DNA of 43,192 nucleotides from a virus, in the IMG/VR virus record IMGVR_UViG_3300019487_000050, positions 1 through 43,192 of that record; one strand, given 5' to 3'. A model generated the notes under the pieces. The model did no database searches. It was given only the letters and a program-made list of their open reading frames with translations, and was not told where the DNA came from. Made by a program: the position numbers and the translations under genes. Shown one piece after another: positions 18,504 through 27,576 of the stretch. Every line of letters begins with the position of its first letter. Positions within the stretch are counted from its first letter, which is position 1.

Positions 18504-19220
18504 TTATCCTAAATCATCAATATCGTGTTGCCCTTCTTGTCCGCGCGGCAAACCATATTGTTCAGAGATATATGGATTGTATAATCTTCTACCTACTCGT
18601 CTTGCACCTATAATATGCGTTCTACCATTTAACACGTTGTTAATCTTTTGACGAGCTTGTTTCCTTAATAATTTACCATATTCAGAAACATTTGGAGACG
18701 CTTCAGCAGAAAAATACTTATCAAACAGGTTAGCTGCAGCTAAACGAGACGCTACCCATCTAATTGGATCTGGAAATTTAATTTGAAGAAGACGAGAACC
18801 CGCAGGAAATGGATAAGATATAGCTTCGGCAGTACTAAACATTGCATTACCGAAAACTTCATCAATAGTATAACGTTCCTCTACATCTTCATACTTCAAT
18901 ATAATCTCATCGCCAGATGCTAAAGCACAAGCTCTTTTTAAAACAAGATATGAATTATAGTCTGATAAGTCCGATAGTAGCTTTGTTTCAAAAACAACTA
19001 CTTCACAAAAAGGCACTGTATAGAGTTGATTAAAAGTAGAATCTATTTCTTCACTACTATCTTGTATATAGGAACGAACAATATCATCAGAAATTGTATT
19101 CTTATCTCTTACTTTACCGATTTGTAACAAATTTCTTTTAGCTTGACTTGTAGGATTAGTGGCGCTAGTTAGCGATTGTGCTAGGATATTATCAATATCT
19201 GATACGGAGCAATAAGCCAT
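18504..19220 (-). CDS. Head-tail connector-like protein (gp36/DUF1320-like)
   Basis: A 238-residue protein with an ATG start. The N-terminus MAYCSVSDIDNILAQ, followed by DDIVRSYIQDSSEEIDSTFNQLYTVPF, resembles gp36/DUF1320-type and related head-tail adaptor proteins, where a short helix, an IxxAxxEID-type helix and a (Y)xVPF/(Y)PVPL turn are typical. The C-terminal half carries IRWVASRLAAANLFDKYFSAEA and a basic helix (LLRKQARQKINNVL), also usual for such adaptors. The middle insertion (about residues 85-150) is longer than normal. It lies upstream of the neck and tail genes, consistent with joining the portal to the tail. The portal of the same module is not in the window. Confidence 0.6.
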   Translation of the reverse strand: MAYCSVSDIDNILAQSLTSATNPTSQAKRNLLQIGKVRDKNTISDDIVRSYIQDSSEEIDSTFNQLYTVPFCEVVVFETKLLSDLSDYNSYLVLKRACALASGDEIILKYEDVEERYTIDEVFGNAMFSTAEAISYPFPAGSRLLQIKFPDPIRWVASRLAAANLFDKYFSAEASPNVSEYGKLLRKQARQKINNVLNGRTHIIGARRVGRRLYNPYISEQYGLPRGQEGQHDIDDLG

Positions 19221-19226
19221 TCGTAA

Positions 19227-20360
19227 TCATCCTATTAAATCCTCCATATCCTTTGCCTTTTTCTCTTTCTGCTTCATAAAAGTACGAGCAGCTTGTGTAT
19301 TGCAGCCTTTTACTACGGCATTTCTAGGATCGGAGGCGTGTCTTATAGATCTAATTTCTATAGGCAAAGACAGCTCTCCTACTATATTTTGTACTTTCTT
19401 GCAAAATCCTTTAGGGGATGATGTACCACCAGCTAATACAATTTCTACGGGATATTCAAAGAGATTTTCGTTCTGTTTTGAACTGGCTTTAACCGCCTTG
19501 AATCTATCAGCAAACTTACTAAATACGAATTTAATAGCCTCTCCATAGTAGATATCTAATGCATATTCAACATCATCTTCCATGTTTGGCTCTTCTAAAT
19601 TTAACTTCTTTTCTTTTATACGAGTTACATGACTAACATTAGTACTTGTTGCTTTCGCTACACTACTATCAATCCAGTCTCCAGATCTTGCAGCGGACAT
19701 TGACAAACCTGGAATTTGTAGACCACGATATGCTGCTACCAAATTAACTCTGCCTGCACCAAAAGAAATACCTATCCCGCTGTAAGGAATTTCCTTACCT
19801 TCTTCTATTGAAACAGGATTTTCAGAAAGAATAACTGCATATCCCTCTTCGATGACAGAAACTTTCCATCCCAAGCTTTGGAAGATACCAGATAATCTAC
19901 CTTTATGATAAGAAGAATCCACACTATCATCAACAGAAGGAGAAGATACGCATGTACAAACAACTGAATCTTCGGTTGGAGCTTTTCCTATACTTCTTCT
20001 TATCAAATCTGTTAATACCAAGAATTTCTTTTCTTCTCCCTGGTTAAGCACACCACCTTGTAATGGTCTGCGAAGTTCAATACCAGGAAACATATTTGCT
20101 ACTCTTATACTATCTTCGCCAACAACGAAGAAAGAATCCTTATCTTTTATATATTGCCATCCATTTCTTTTCAGATGGTCTTCCATATCTTCTGTGTTCT
20201 GTAATTCAACAAACGCATTACGAGTAATTTTGATTGAAACATCATCAGGATTATCAGGACTAGATTCAGCAACCTGAAAAAACATTGTCCCAACATCAAC
20301 GCCCAAAACTCTTGGCTTAACCATGACAACCTTCTCCTTTGACTGTTTATTTATCGACAT
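19227..20360 (-). CDS. Actin-like ATPase (ParM/MreB/Alp superfamily)
   Basis: A 377-residue protein with the signatures of the actin/Hsp70 nucleotide-binding fold: phosphate-1 loop LGVDVGT at 19-25, phosphate-2 loop ISFGAGRVNL at 198-207 followed by GDWIDSSVAKA, and the adenosine motif LAGGTSSPKGF at 309-319. The length suits bacterial actins and is too short for Hsp70, with no substrate domain. The first ATG has AAAGGA at good spacing; codon 13 (MVKPRVLG) is also preceded by AAGGAGAAGG and could be an alternative start. The gene is in the middle of the structural operon, 6 bases from the connector-like gene. Phage actins are known in some systems for positioning DNA or replication sites; filament formation here is inference. 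Confidence 0.82.
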   Translation of the reverse strand: MSINKQSKEKVVMVKPRVLGVDVGTMFFQVAESSPDNPDDVSIKITRNAFVELQNTEDMEDHLKRNGWQYIKDKDSFFVVGEDSIRVANMFPGIELRRPLQGGVLNQGEEKKFLVLTDLIRRSIGKAPTEDSVVCTCVSSPSVDDSVDSSYHKGRLSGIFQSLGWKVSVIEEGYAVILSENPVSIEEGKEIPYSGIGISFGAGRVNLVAAYRGLQIPGLSMSAARSGDWIDSSVAKATSTNVSHVTRIKEKKLNLEEPNMEDDVEYALDIYYGEAIKFVFSKFADRFKAVKASSKQNENLFEYPVEIVLAGGTSSPKGFCKKVQNIVGELSLPIEIRSIRHASDPRNAVVKGCNTQAARTFMKQKEKKAKDMEDLIG

Positions 20361-20390
20361 TTTAAATCCTTTAATATAGGCTAATCATGA

Positions 20391-20993
20391 TTAACCCAAC
20401 ATTTCATTTAGTTTCTTTAATCTCTCAGAAACAGAATCTTTAACAACCTTTTCTTCGTATTCTATATTGCCTTCTGTCTCTTTCATTTTGGCTTTAACTG
20501 TTTTAGCGTGAATCGAAGCTAATTTTTCATCATCAAGCTGGTAATCATTTTGCTCTGTTTCCTGAAAAACAGTATTATTCTGTTGTATGTACGTCGGATC
20601 ATTTTGCGGCTGTACATTCTGAGATTCAGATATCTTTTTAAGGGCATCTACTAAATCTTGAGGTATTACTGGTGCCTGCGGCTGTGATTGAGAAATTTGA
20701 CTTTGTATTTCTTGTTTTAAAACAGTTCTTATCTTTTCTATATCACTATCTGATATGCCGTTACTTGGCTGGCTAACAGGTATATTATCTTTTTTATTTT
20801 CTTCCCGTTTAGAAATATGTCTTGCCTCTATAATTCTCGCCTTAATTGCTTTTTTAAGATCTTTAGAATCTTCTATTTCACTGCGTTTACGTATTTTCTC
20901 TAAATCCAATGCTTTATTTGGACCTAAACTTATATTAAGATCTGATATGGTTATCTCTCTTGCGGGTTTTGTTATATTAATAATAAAGTACAT
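20391..20993 (-). CDS. Gln-rich/coiled-coil unknown protein
   Basis: A 200-residue protein with an ATG start, 30 bases upstream of the actin-like gene. The first 25 residues look like a beta strand pair (MYFIINITKPAREITISDLN). Next is a highly charged helical stretch with many Lys/Glu/Arg. The middle (about 85-150) is Gln/Pro/Ser rich and low in complexity, and the C-terminus is a charged helix ending SERLKKLNEMLG. There are no membrane segments or cysteines. No family is recognised. Because it is next to the actin-like gene, a filament adaptor or partner is conceivable, as for small genes beside parM, but nothing in the sequence proves it. Confidence 0.6.
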   Translation of the reverse strand: MYFIINITKPAREITISDLNISLGPNKALDLEKIRKRSEIEDSKDLKKAIKARIIEARHISKREENKKDNIPVSQPSNGISDSDIEKIRTVLKQEIQSQISQSQPQAPVIPQDLVDALKKISESQNVQPQNDPTYIQQNNTVFQETEQNDYQLDDEKLASIHAKTVKAKMKETEGNIEYEEKVVKDSVSERLKKLNEMLG

Positions 20994-21010
20994 TATATTA
21001 TAATTACATA

Positions 21011-21214
21011 TTATCTCATACGTAGCCTTGGCAATTTTGGCTTAGCAAATTTACAATCTATCCGATTCGTATTATGACAATGTGGGCATATAGAGATTAT
21101 TTCCCCAGTAAAAAAATTAATCTCTACTCCCCCTTGAAAGTTTTTATGGCATTTCTCATTCCCGCAAATTAATATTATGGGGCTTATAGATTTAGGCTCG
21201 TTTTCTTCCGCCAT
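21011..21214 (-). CDS. Small zinc-ribbon protein
   Basis: A 67-residue protein with an ATG start; its first 23 bases overlap the 3' end of the 792-residue gene. Cys17 and Cys22 (C-x4-C) plus Cys43 and Cys46 (C-x2-C in ICPHCHN) form a four-cysteine zinc ribbon, resembling small Com-like or late-transcription zinc-finger proteins of phages. The C-terminus is basic (KFAKPKLPRLRMR), suitable for nucleic acid contact. Likely a nucleic-acid or protein-binding regulator; the exact role is unknown. The long overlap with the upstream gene suggests translational coupling. Confidence 0.68.
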   Translation of the reverse strand: MAEENEPKSISPIILICGNEKCHKNFQGGVEINFFTGEIISICPHCHNTNRIDCKFAKPKLPRLRMR

Positions 21215-23570
21215 TCATAGTTTTCCCGCGACGAATACGCAATATCGTTGCTGCAGCCAAACGAATAGGTTTATGGTCTTCGTTATAACGGGCAAGACCT
21301 CCATAAAATATATCGTAATACATATGAACATTGCTTTCCCCAGTAGTTCTACAAATATTATGACCCCAAGCCTTACCAGGCTGTACATTAGCAAAGTCTT
21401 TTATCTCATTCCAATGTTTCACAACAGAATCAGGAAACACCCCAGCAGGGATTGTGCCTTTTTCAATACATGTATGAGCAGTAAGTAACGATGATAAATC
21501 ATTCAAAGCACTACGAGCTTTACTATGATATACTCTTACTAACTTTCTTCTGAGCAAAATTTTGCGTTCTAATTTGCAAACTTCAATTAGAAAATCTTCC
21601 TTTTGTCCTTTCAAATACAATTGATAAATACGAGAATATTCATCTTTCTTTTTAGATGGAACATGATGCATTTGCAATTTCTTTTGCAAAATCCTAGATT
21701 CTTCTTCTATTAAAGCAGTATTAATAGGATGAGGCAAAACAGGAGCATACAAAATCTGTAATATTCTCCCCCATCGCCATGAAAATCCATTCTTGACATT
21801 TGCTGCTGTCAAATTATCAAAAAAATCACGGTATGGCTTTCCTACAGATTTACTTTTATTTGCCGCAACTGCCGCCTGATGCTCAGCCACAGTTGAAGCC
21901 ACAATATAAGAAGGTAGACCTAATGATTTTGCTATAGCATCTATCTTCATGCCTTTTTCAAATAAATCCCAAATGGCTAAACGTTGGCAAACGCTAGACA
22001 AACGAATAACCTTTATCTGTCGAATTGTATTTTCAACAAACTGTAATTCTACTTTAAGACTTTTAGCAATAGTCTCAGGATTCATCCCTTTTTCATGCAT
22101 TTCGCAAATCGCCTTTTTATTTTGGCGATAAGGAATTAAATATGTATCCAGCACATTAACATCAATGATGCTTTTTAAATTACGTTCTCCATCAACATCA
22201 AACGCAATACTGGTACGTCCTTTTTGATAAAGAAAACTTGCTTTCTTTAAACGTGTTTGCTCGAAATCAGCTTCATTATCAGGAATAATCAACGCTTGTA
22301 TCTGATCATTAGCTGCTTTTACGTAATAAGATAATGCTTCTGGTAAAAGCAAACCCAAGATATCAGATTCATTTGTTTTTTGAGTAGAAGGTTGCTGTTG
22401 AGCAGCTGCAATTATACTGTCTGCTTCTGCTTTAGCTTCATTATTTAAAACAGAAATAATCTCTTCTACCAAAGCCTCTGTATCTTTGAATTTTTGACTA
22501 GTAATTTCACGTATTTTTTGAGCGCGTTGCATTTTTTCGAGATAAGTCTGATCTCGTTGCAAACTATGCGTGTAAGACGCAGAACGAATAATTACACCCT
22601 CTTCTGTAACTTCTTCCTCATGCCGAAGTTTATAATGGATTTCCACACCACGTTTTGTCTCTTGATAGAGAGAGATTTCATGAGACTTACGGCGCTTTTC
22701 TCGTGTTCTAGAGCTCAAAGTACATTTGCCGATATGATAAGCAACAAAATTCTGAAGTTCTTCACATCCTGAAGAAAGAATTAATTTCAATAAATAAGAC
22801 AACAAACCATCTTCTGTTCCCTGTGGAGAGTTGTTTGCTATTTCACTTAAGGCACTTATCATTCTTGGTTTTAATTCAGCAATTTTCTCGCGAGGCTGAA
22901 ATACCGACATATATCCCGCTTGGTTCTCTATTCCCGTGAATTGGGATGTATCTTTAAGAGATAATTTATGAATATCTAAAGAAGCTCTAATTCTACTTGA
23001 TAGATGCCTTGCTAAAGACACATCCTCAATATACCTACAGATATAATCAAACATTAAAACTTGAGGAAATCGAATAAAAAAGTTTAATCTTTGGTCTAGA
23101 TTTCCTTCCTTCGGCGCAGAAAGAGCATATGCTACACCAGCAAGAGTGCCGTCATGAATCCGATCTCTATCGCTTCGATAACGCTTACTCTCTCCCATTT
23201 TTCTAACAAGAGAATCAAGAAATTTTTCATGTTTTCTAAGAAAGATTTCCCCAAGTGGACCCAAATTTACGTCCCACATTTCTTTTGCAGGAATTTCAAT
23301 TGGGTCATTAAAACCTAAATACTCGCTACCAAAGAATTTAAAGACATGACTCTGTAGCCAATGGTCTGCGCGGGATTCGCCCAATAAAATTGTTGCTCTA
23401 CGAGCAAACTCTGCCCTTTCAGAATCCCCCATCCAGTCTGACGGATATGGTTCGATTTCATCTTTATTATAGTTGTCTTTGATGTATCGGTCCATTGACT
23501 CAACTACATCAATAGCAACATCTTGCAGCTCATCCACAAGGGGTGAGTTGAAGCTTTCTACTTCCGCCAT
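21192..23570 (-). CDS. Unrecognised 792-residue protein with two HTH-like repeats
   Basis: ATG start. The protein is mostly helical and strongly charged, with no signal peptide or membrane segment. Around residues 484-520 and 531-567 there are two similar helix-turn-helix-like units: ICEMHEKGMNPETIAKSLKV and IWDLFEKGMKIDAIAKSLGL, with a shared pattern of EKGM--(D/E)-IAKSL. A very basic helical region (KLERKILLRRKLVRVYHSKA) occurs near residues 675-700 and a basic tail ends the protein. These features suggest a DNA- or RNA-binding role, or an internal virion protein. It lies between the zinc ribbon and the 798-residue unknown. Short patterns (PxxW--(D/S)-E, HExFLDxL, ERKxLxRR) recur in that neighbour, hinting at distant kinship. 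Function unknown. Confidence 0.65.
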   Translation of the reverse strand: MAEVESFNSPLVDELQDVAIDVVESMDRYIKDNYNKDEIEPYPSDWMGDSERAEFARRATILLGESRADHWLQSHVFKFFGSEYLGFNDPIEIPAKEMWDVNLGPLGEIFLRKHEKFLDSLVRKMGESKRYRSDRDRIHDGTLAGVAYALSAPKEGNLDQRLNFFIRFPQVLMFDYICRYIEDVSLARHLSSRIRASLDIHKLSLKDTSQFTGIENQAGYMSVFQPREKIAELKPRMISALSEIANNSPQGTEDGLLSYLLKLILSSGCEELQNFVAYHIGKCTLSSRTREKRRKSHEISLYQETKRGVEIHYKLRHEEEVTEEGVIIRSASYTHSLQRDQTYLEKMQRAQKIREITSQKFKDTEALVEEIISVLNNEAKAEADSIIAAAQQQPSTQKTNESDILGLLLPEALSYYVKAANDQIQALIIPDNEADFEQTRLKKASFLYQKGRTSIAFDVDGERNLKSIIDVNVLDTYLIPYRQNKKAICEMHEKGMNPETIAKSLKVELQFVENTIRQIKVIRLSSVCQRLAIWDLFEKGMKIDAIAKSLGLPSYIVASTVAEHQAAVAANKSKSVGKPYRDFFDNLTAANVKNGFSWRWGRILQILYAPVLPHPINTALIEEESRILQKKLQMHHVPSKKKDEYSRIYQLYLKGQKEDFLIEVCKLERKILLRRKLVRVYHSKARSALNDLSSLLTAHTCIEKGTIPAGVFPDSVVKHWNEIKDFANVQPGKAWGHNICRTTGESNVHMYYDIFYGGLARYNEDHKPIRLAAATILRIRRGKTMNGGRKRA

Positions 23571-23590
23571 GACAACCTCTGGTTTGAGAA

Positions 23591-25987
23591 TTATATCAAC
23601 GAGCTAAGTCGTTGCAACTCTTCAAATCCCTCCAGAGTTATTCTGGAGATAAGCGAATCAATCCTACCTGTAGAAGCGAACTTAGTCAAGGAATTTTTTA
23701 TGCTTTTTAAAGATTCTATGTGATTTTCGTAGCGAGCATAAGCCTGGAGAATTCTTCTCTGGAGAATCATGGCTCTCATCTTACGTTCTTTCTTCGCAAT
23801 ATCTCGCCAACGTAAATATTTATCTATGTGAGGCGGAATTTCATTATCAAAGAACCTTTCATAAATACTTCTAATATTATTTGCGCTTGTCATTCCATCA
23901 AAACGCTTTTTCCAAGTATTCTTAGCTGCCAAATACTTTTCTGGCGTATCTATTTTTGTTGTAGCCTGTTGTTCAGGTGTAAGAAATTCAAATCCGGGCC
24001 ATGCAGCCTCTGTAATCTCATCCAAACTATGCTCATACCATTGTTTTCCTTTCCAAACTTCAGGTGGAGCGTTTTCTATTCTATTTATATCATCCTCACT
24101 AACTGGCTCTTTCATGCGCTTATGTATACCTACAACATCACGCCATAAATTACGTACTTCGCTTGGATAATCTTTGACTGTATTAAAAATAAATGGATAC
24201 ATTTTTGTCCAGTTCCAATTCATAGCATCCATCGCTTTTATCGCTACTTTATTATTTGGTTGAACAGAAGATTTTAAAATAGAAGAAGTCTGTCTAAGTT
24301 CTCTTAGAGTATTTTTAACAAATTCTGGCGATATATCTGTTTTTAATGGCAAATTTGGATCAACAGAAAATGCCCCAGGATTATTCTGATAATCAGCCGC
24401 AATTCTCTGCTGGATCTGGGGCCACTGTTGTTGTAATCTCTGAGAAATCTGTTCTGGATCAGTTATCCCTTGAGATCTCATATCGTGAATAGCTTCTTTA
24501 ATACTACCTATCTGATAAAAATAAGGAATTAAAGCGTAACTTTTTACAAGACCCTTTAAAGACACACCCATATCGCTAAGATTTTTTCCCTGCCTTAATC
24601 CTATTTTTCCCTTTTTAGATTTAAATTTAACATTGAAATCATCGCTTTGCTGATTTTTAGCAATTTGATCGTATGCTTCTTTTTTCTTATCATAATTACC
24701 AGGTTGAATAATTTTTTCAACGTTATCAGTCGCAGCAGCCATAATAGACTGGAATACGTCTGCTACGCTTAAAACACCATCTTTTACTCCAGGAACAGAC
24801 ATATACGCAGGTTTGCCTTTATCATTGTAATATTTATAAAAATCCTCAAGAATATGGTTGCTCATCTGGCGTATACCAGTTATCTTATTGCTAACAACAT
24901 TTTTTAGTACATTAAAGAAATCATTCATTTCGATTTCATTATAACTTCCTTTATCTGATATCTTACCTTGATCTTCTGATACTTGCCCACCTACCTCAGC
25001 TTTATCATCTTCTCCTACTTGACGATTAAGTAAATCAACTTCTTTTTTACGCTCATTCCACTTCTGATAAGTAGCGTTTGTACCAAAGTTCTTTGCTACA
25101 CCAGCATAAAATCTTCCCAGTCCAGGTGGAAGATTTGGAGAAGAAAACAAAGATTGCATAGCATCAAGAATACTGTCTCTCTTTCCTGGTGCTGATTCTT
25201 GAAGCAGTTCAGAAAAAGCATTAATTGCCTTTGCATCTCCCTTATAGCTCAATAAATCATCTGTAGTAAGCCCGTATTCATTCAATAAATTGTTAACACG
25301 TTGATTAAACGCAGGGACACCCATTAACTCCTTTTGAGTTTCAGGCATAGTCAATAATGCTAAACGATTATCTCTTTTGGAAGGATCTGAACGTGGTCCA
25401 AGATATTCTGTAAGAAACAGATCTTTGAATCTACCAGCAGTTTCCTGATCTTTTGTAGCATAATAGACTCTTTGCGATAATTTGTCTAAAAATGGTTCAT
25501 GCAATACAGTAAAGGTTTCTATCATTTTCTTTGCATGGCCCATCATTTCTCTTTGCAAAGCGGTTGCATCATCATTTACAACATTAGATTGAGAAAGCAA
25601 CCGTTGTAAAGATGGATTAGATGGAGGAGATTTAAATTCCCTCTCATATGATTCTACAAGCGTAAGGATACTTTGTACTTTTTCAGGATCAGACAACCAA
25701 TTATTAGGAATAGGCTGTTGAGTATTAAAATTTTGATACACCCAACTGGAAATTTGTTGACCTTCTTCTATCCCTTTACCGTAAAATTGTTCATGCTGCT
25801 GATTTACATTCTGTGCAAACTGTTCGGATTCTTCATCAGCAAAAAAATCCTTTATTTGTTCAGGAGTCTGAACAACTGGTTGTTGAGGGTTAGAAATAGG
25901 CGTAAACTGCTGTGTAGGTCCAGAAACAGGTTGAGCAGTTTTTTGTAAATTTCTGGCGATTATCTTTTTAATAAGTTGTTGTACCAT
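23591..25987 (-). CDS. Unrecognised 798-residue protein, Gln-rich N-terminus
   Basis: ATG start, 20 bases upstream of the 792-residue gene. The N-terminal 80 residues start basic and hydrophobic (MVQQLIKKIIARNLQKTAQP) and become Gln/Pro rich, the look of a disordered leader. The rest is helical with many charged residues, including KKKEAYDQIAKNQQSDDF and a lysine/glycine basic patch near residue 460 (KFKSKKGKIGLRQGKNLSDM). The C-terminus has a basic helix (KKERKMRAMILQRRILQAYARY). No enzymatic motif is visible. Its size and position upstream of the head-tail series would suit a virion or head-interior protein, but I do not recognise it and do not assign a function. Confidence 0.62.
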   Translation of the reverse strand: MVQQLIKKIIARNLQKTAQPVSGPTQQFTPISNPQQPVVQTPEQIKDFFADEESEQFAQNVNQQHEQFYGKGIEEGQQISSWVYQNFNTQQPIPNNWLSDPEKVQSILTLVESYEREFKSPPSNPSLQRLLSQSNVVNDDATALQREMMGHAKKMIETFTVLHEPFLDKLSQRVYYATKDQETAGRFKDLFLTEYLGPRSDPSKRDNRLALLTMPETQKELMGVPAFNQRVNNLLNEYGLTTDDLLSYKGDAKAINAFSELLQESAPGKRDSILDAMQSLFSSPNLPPGLGRFYAGVAKNFGTNATYQKWNERKKEVDLLNRQVGEDDKAEVGGQVSEDQGKISDKGSYNEIEMNDFFNVLKNVVSNKITGIRQMSNHILEDFYKYYNDKGKPAYMSVPGVKDGVLSVADVFQSIMAAATDNVEKIIQPGNYDKKKEAYDQIAKNQQSDDFNVKFKSKKGKIGLRQGKNLSDMGVSLKGLVKSYALIPYFYQIGSIKEAIHDMRSQGITDPEQISQRLQQQWPQIQQRIAADYQNNPGAFSVDPNLPLKTDISPEFVKNTLRELRQTSSILKSSVQPNNKVAIKAMDAMNWNWTKMYPFIFNTVKDYPSEVRNLWRDVVGIHKRMKEPVSEDDINRIENAPPEVWKGKQWYEHSLDEITEAAWPGFEFLTPEQQATTKIDTPEKYLAAKNTWKKRFDGMTSANNIRSIYERFFDNEIPPHIDKYLRWRDIAKKERKMRAMILQRRILQAYARYENHIESLKSIKNSLTKFASTGRIDSLISRITLEGFEELQRLSSLI

Positions 25988-26055
25988 ATTCAGGTTCTCT
26001 TTCGATAACCTAATATTGCTTCTAAGAACCCTTGTTTCCTTCTATTTATGATTCG

Positions 26056-26748
26056 TTAAACAGCATATTTTCTATCAATAAATTCAACTAACGGATGACG
26101 AACTACATCTTCATAATTCATATGAATTATAGATATATCTTCATGACTATTTTCTAAACGTGACATCACATCAACTAATCCATTTGTTCCATTAATATCT
26201 GTTTGGGCAGGATCACCAGTTATAACGATTTTGCAATTCTCGCCCATTCTTGTTAAAAACATTCTAACTTGTTGTGGAATAGTATTTTGGAATTCATCCC
26301 CAACTACAAAAGCATCTTGAAATGTTATGCCTCTTTGAAATGCTAACGGAATTGTTTGTATTACACCAGCAGAAAATAGCGCCTCAATTTTCTTTTTATC
26401 ATATACCCTAGTTAAAATATCAAATATAGCTATCATATAAGGGGCTATTTTATCATTAAAATCGCCTGGGAGAAAACCTAAGTTCTCTCCATAAGCTTCA
26501 ACACAAGGTCTTGTAAAAATTAATCTACTATAGTTTCCGCGTAATACTTGTTGTAAACCATAAACAACTGGTATGTGAGTTTTACCTGATCCTGGCGGAC
26601 CAGAAATAATTGTAAGCGTATTATCTTTTATAGATTTTAAAATAGACTTTTGGGATTCATTCTTAGCAGTCAATACAATATCGTGAGGTTTTTCAAATAC
26701 ACCATTATTTCCATTGGAAGCATTAACAAGACGATTTTTCTTAGACAA
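26056..26748 (-). CDS. phoH: PhoH-like P-loop ATPase
   Basis: A 230-residue protein with the single PhoH domain: Walker A GPPGSGKT at 50-57, followed by the family motif LIFTRPCVEAYGENLGFLPG at about 76-95, Walker B FVVGDEFQN at 147-155 and TGDPAQTDI at 177-185. PhoH-like ATPases are frequent in phages; their role is often linked to RNA metabolism or phosphate stress but is not settled. The start is TTG (complement at 26746-26748), supported by GGAGG 7 bases upstream, which overlaps the stop of the preceding gene; no ATG fits before Walker A except well downstream. Confidence 0.92.
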   Translation of the reverse strand: MSKKNRLVNASNGNNGVFEKPHDIVLTAKNESQKSILKSIKDNTLTIISGPPGSGKTHIPVVYGLQQVLRGNYSRLIFTRPCVEAYGENLGFLPGDFNDKIAPYMIAIFDILTRVYDKKKIEALFSAGVIQTIPLAFQRGITFQDAFVVGDEFQNTIPQQVRMFLTRMGENCKIVITGDPAQTDINGTNGLVDVMSRLENSHEDISIIHMNYEDVVRHPLVEFIDRKYAV

Positions 26749-26750
26749 AT

Positions 26751-27197
26751 TTATTCCTCCGAATTAGAATCAGAACGAACCAACAAAACTACTTCAGGAT
26801 TATCTTTGCAAATTACAGCTTTAATCCCGCCTATGACATAAATTTTATGTTGAGCTGGAAAATCCTGTAAACTATAAATTATGTAATCCCACAAAGGCTT
26901 TGGTAAATAAACACTCTTCTTTTTTAAAACTTTACAACGAGACTCAATTAAATTGATATTGTATTCTTTTTGAATATAATCAATAATCGCATTTATTTTG
27001 TCCCTCATTTCTACGTCTATCCATCCACCACAATGTAAAGATGTATTTATTTTTTTACGTTGACTTGCTGATAAACTATCAAAAAGAATGTCTTTTTGAT
27101 TTTTAGTTAAGCAACGTGTGAAGTGACGCCATTCCCCAAAACCTTTAAACAAATCTGATGAGGATTCAAAACTATTATCGAGAACTGTTTTTGTCAT
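26751..27197 (-). CDS. Unknown 148-residue protein
   Basis: I start this gene at the ATG encoding MTKTVLDNS (complement at 27195-27197) because AGGAGA lies at good spacing before it and because the longer frame, reaching 27278, would overlap the upstream gene by 41 bases. The protein has a basic helical middle with LTKNQKDILFDSLSASQRKK, a GGWIDVEMRDKI motif and a C-terminal hydrophobic beta stretch (HKIYVIGGIKAVICKD) before an acidic end. No family is recognised. Its stop codon overlaps the Shine-Dalgarno of the PhoH gene, so the two are probably coupled. Confidence 0.6.
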   Translation of the reverse strand: MTKTVLDNSFESSSDLFKGFGEWRHFTRCLTKNQKDILFDSLSASQRKKINTSLHCGGWIDVEMRDKINAIIDYIQKEYNINLIESRCKVLKKKSVYLPKPLWDYIIYSLQDFPAQHKIYVIGGIKAVICKDNPEVVLLVRSDSNSEE

Positions 27198-27237
27198 CGT
27201 AAAGTTCTCCTTCCTATATATTTTCATATTATAAATT

Positions 27238-27576
27238 TTATAATTCCCCTTCTTTATCTTTTTTACTTGTAGATTCAATGAGTTTAATATCTACGTGATA
27301 AGGGGTTGTCAATACAAGACAACGAATGTTATTTGTCATTACTAATTCTTTTAAATAACTATCTATACGATCTATTTCAGCTTGAATTTCTTCTGCCTGC
27401 ATCTTGGCATCGCCAACCTTAATATGCAAAATCTTGCCGGTAAATTCTGAAAAGTCCACATCATCTTCTATATCCTGTAGCGTAGATTTTTTAGCTACTA
27501 TTTTTTGTTTTATAGATGCTTTTTGTACAGAAGTGTTGTTTGAGGCAGAATTGGTCTTTACGTTTGTAATAGCCAT
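27238..27576 (-). CDS. Unknown 112-residue protein
   Basis: The ATG shares one base with the TAA of the epimerase gene (TAATG), a strong sign of a real coupled gene. The first 35 residues are Ser/Thr/Lys/Asn rich and probably disordered. Then comes an acidic segment (DIEDDVDFSEFTGKI), a helix (KMQAEEIQAEIDRIDSYLKE) and a beta pair (IRCLVLTTPYHVDIKLI) before a lysine-rich end. No family is recognised, and no cysteine cluster or membrane segment is seen. Confidence 0.6.
   Translation of the reverse strand: MAITNVKTNSASNNTSVQKASIKQKIVAKKSTLQDIEDDVDFSEFTGKILHIKVGDAKMQAEEIQAEIDRIDSYLKELVMTNNIRCLVLTTPYHVDIKLIESTSKKDKEGEL

Noticed and set aside
23828-24148. Plus-strand frames of 60-120 codons such as this one and 31836-32180
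   Set aside because: They lie opposite long minus-strand genes or in AT-rich gap DNA, have no ribosome sites or recognisable motifs, and have the composition expected of antisense shadows.
26751-27278. Longer N-terminus for the 148-residue protein
   Set aside because: It overlaps the upstream gene by 41 bases and lacks a Shine-Dalgarno, while the internal ATG at 27195-27197 has a good one.
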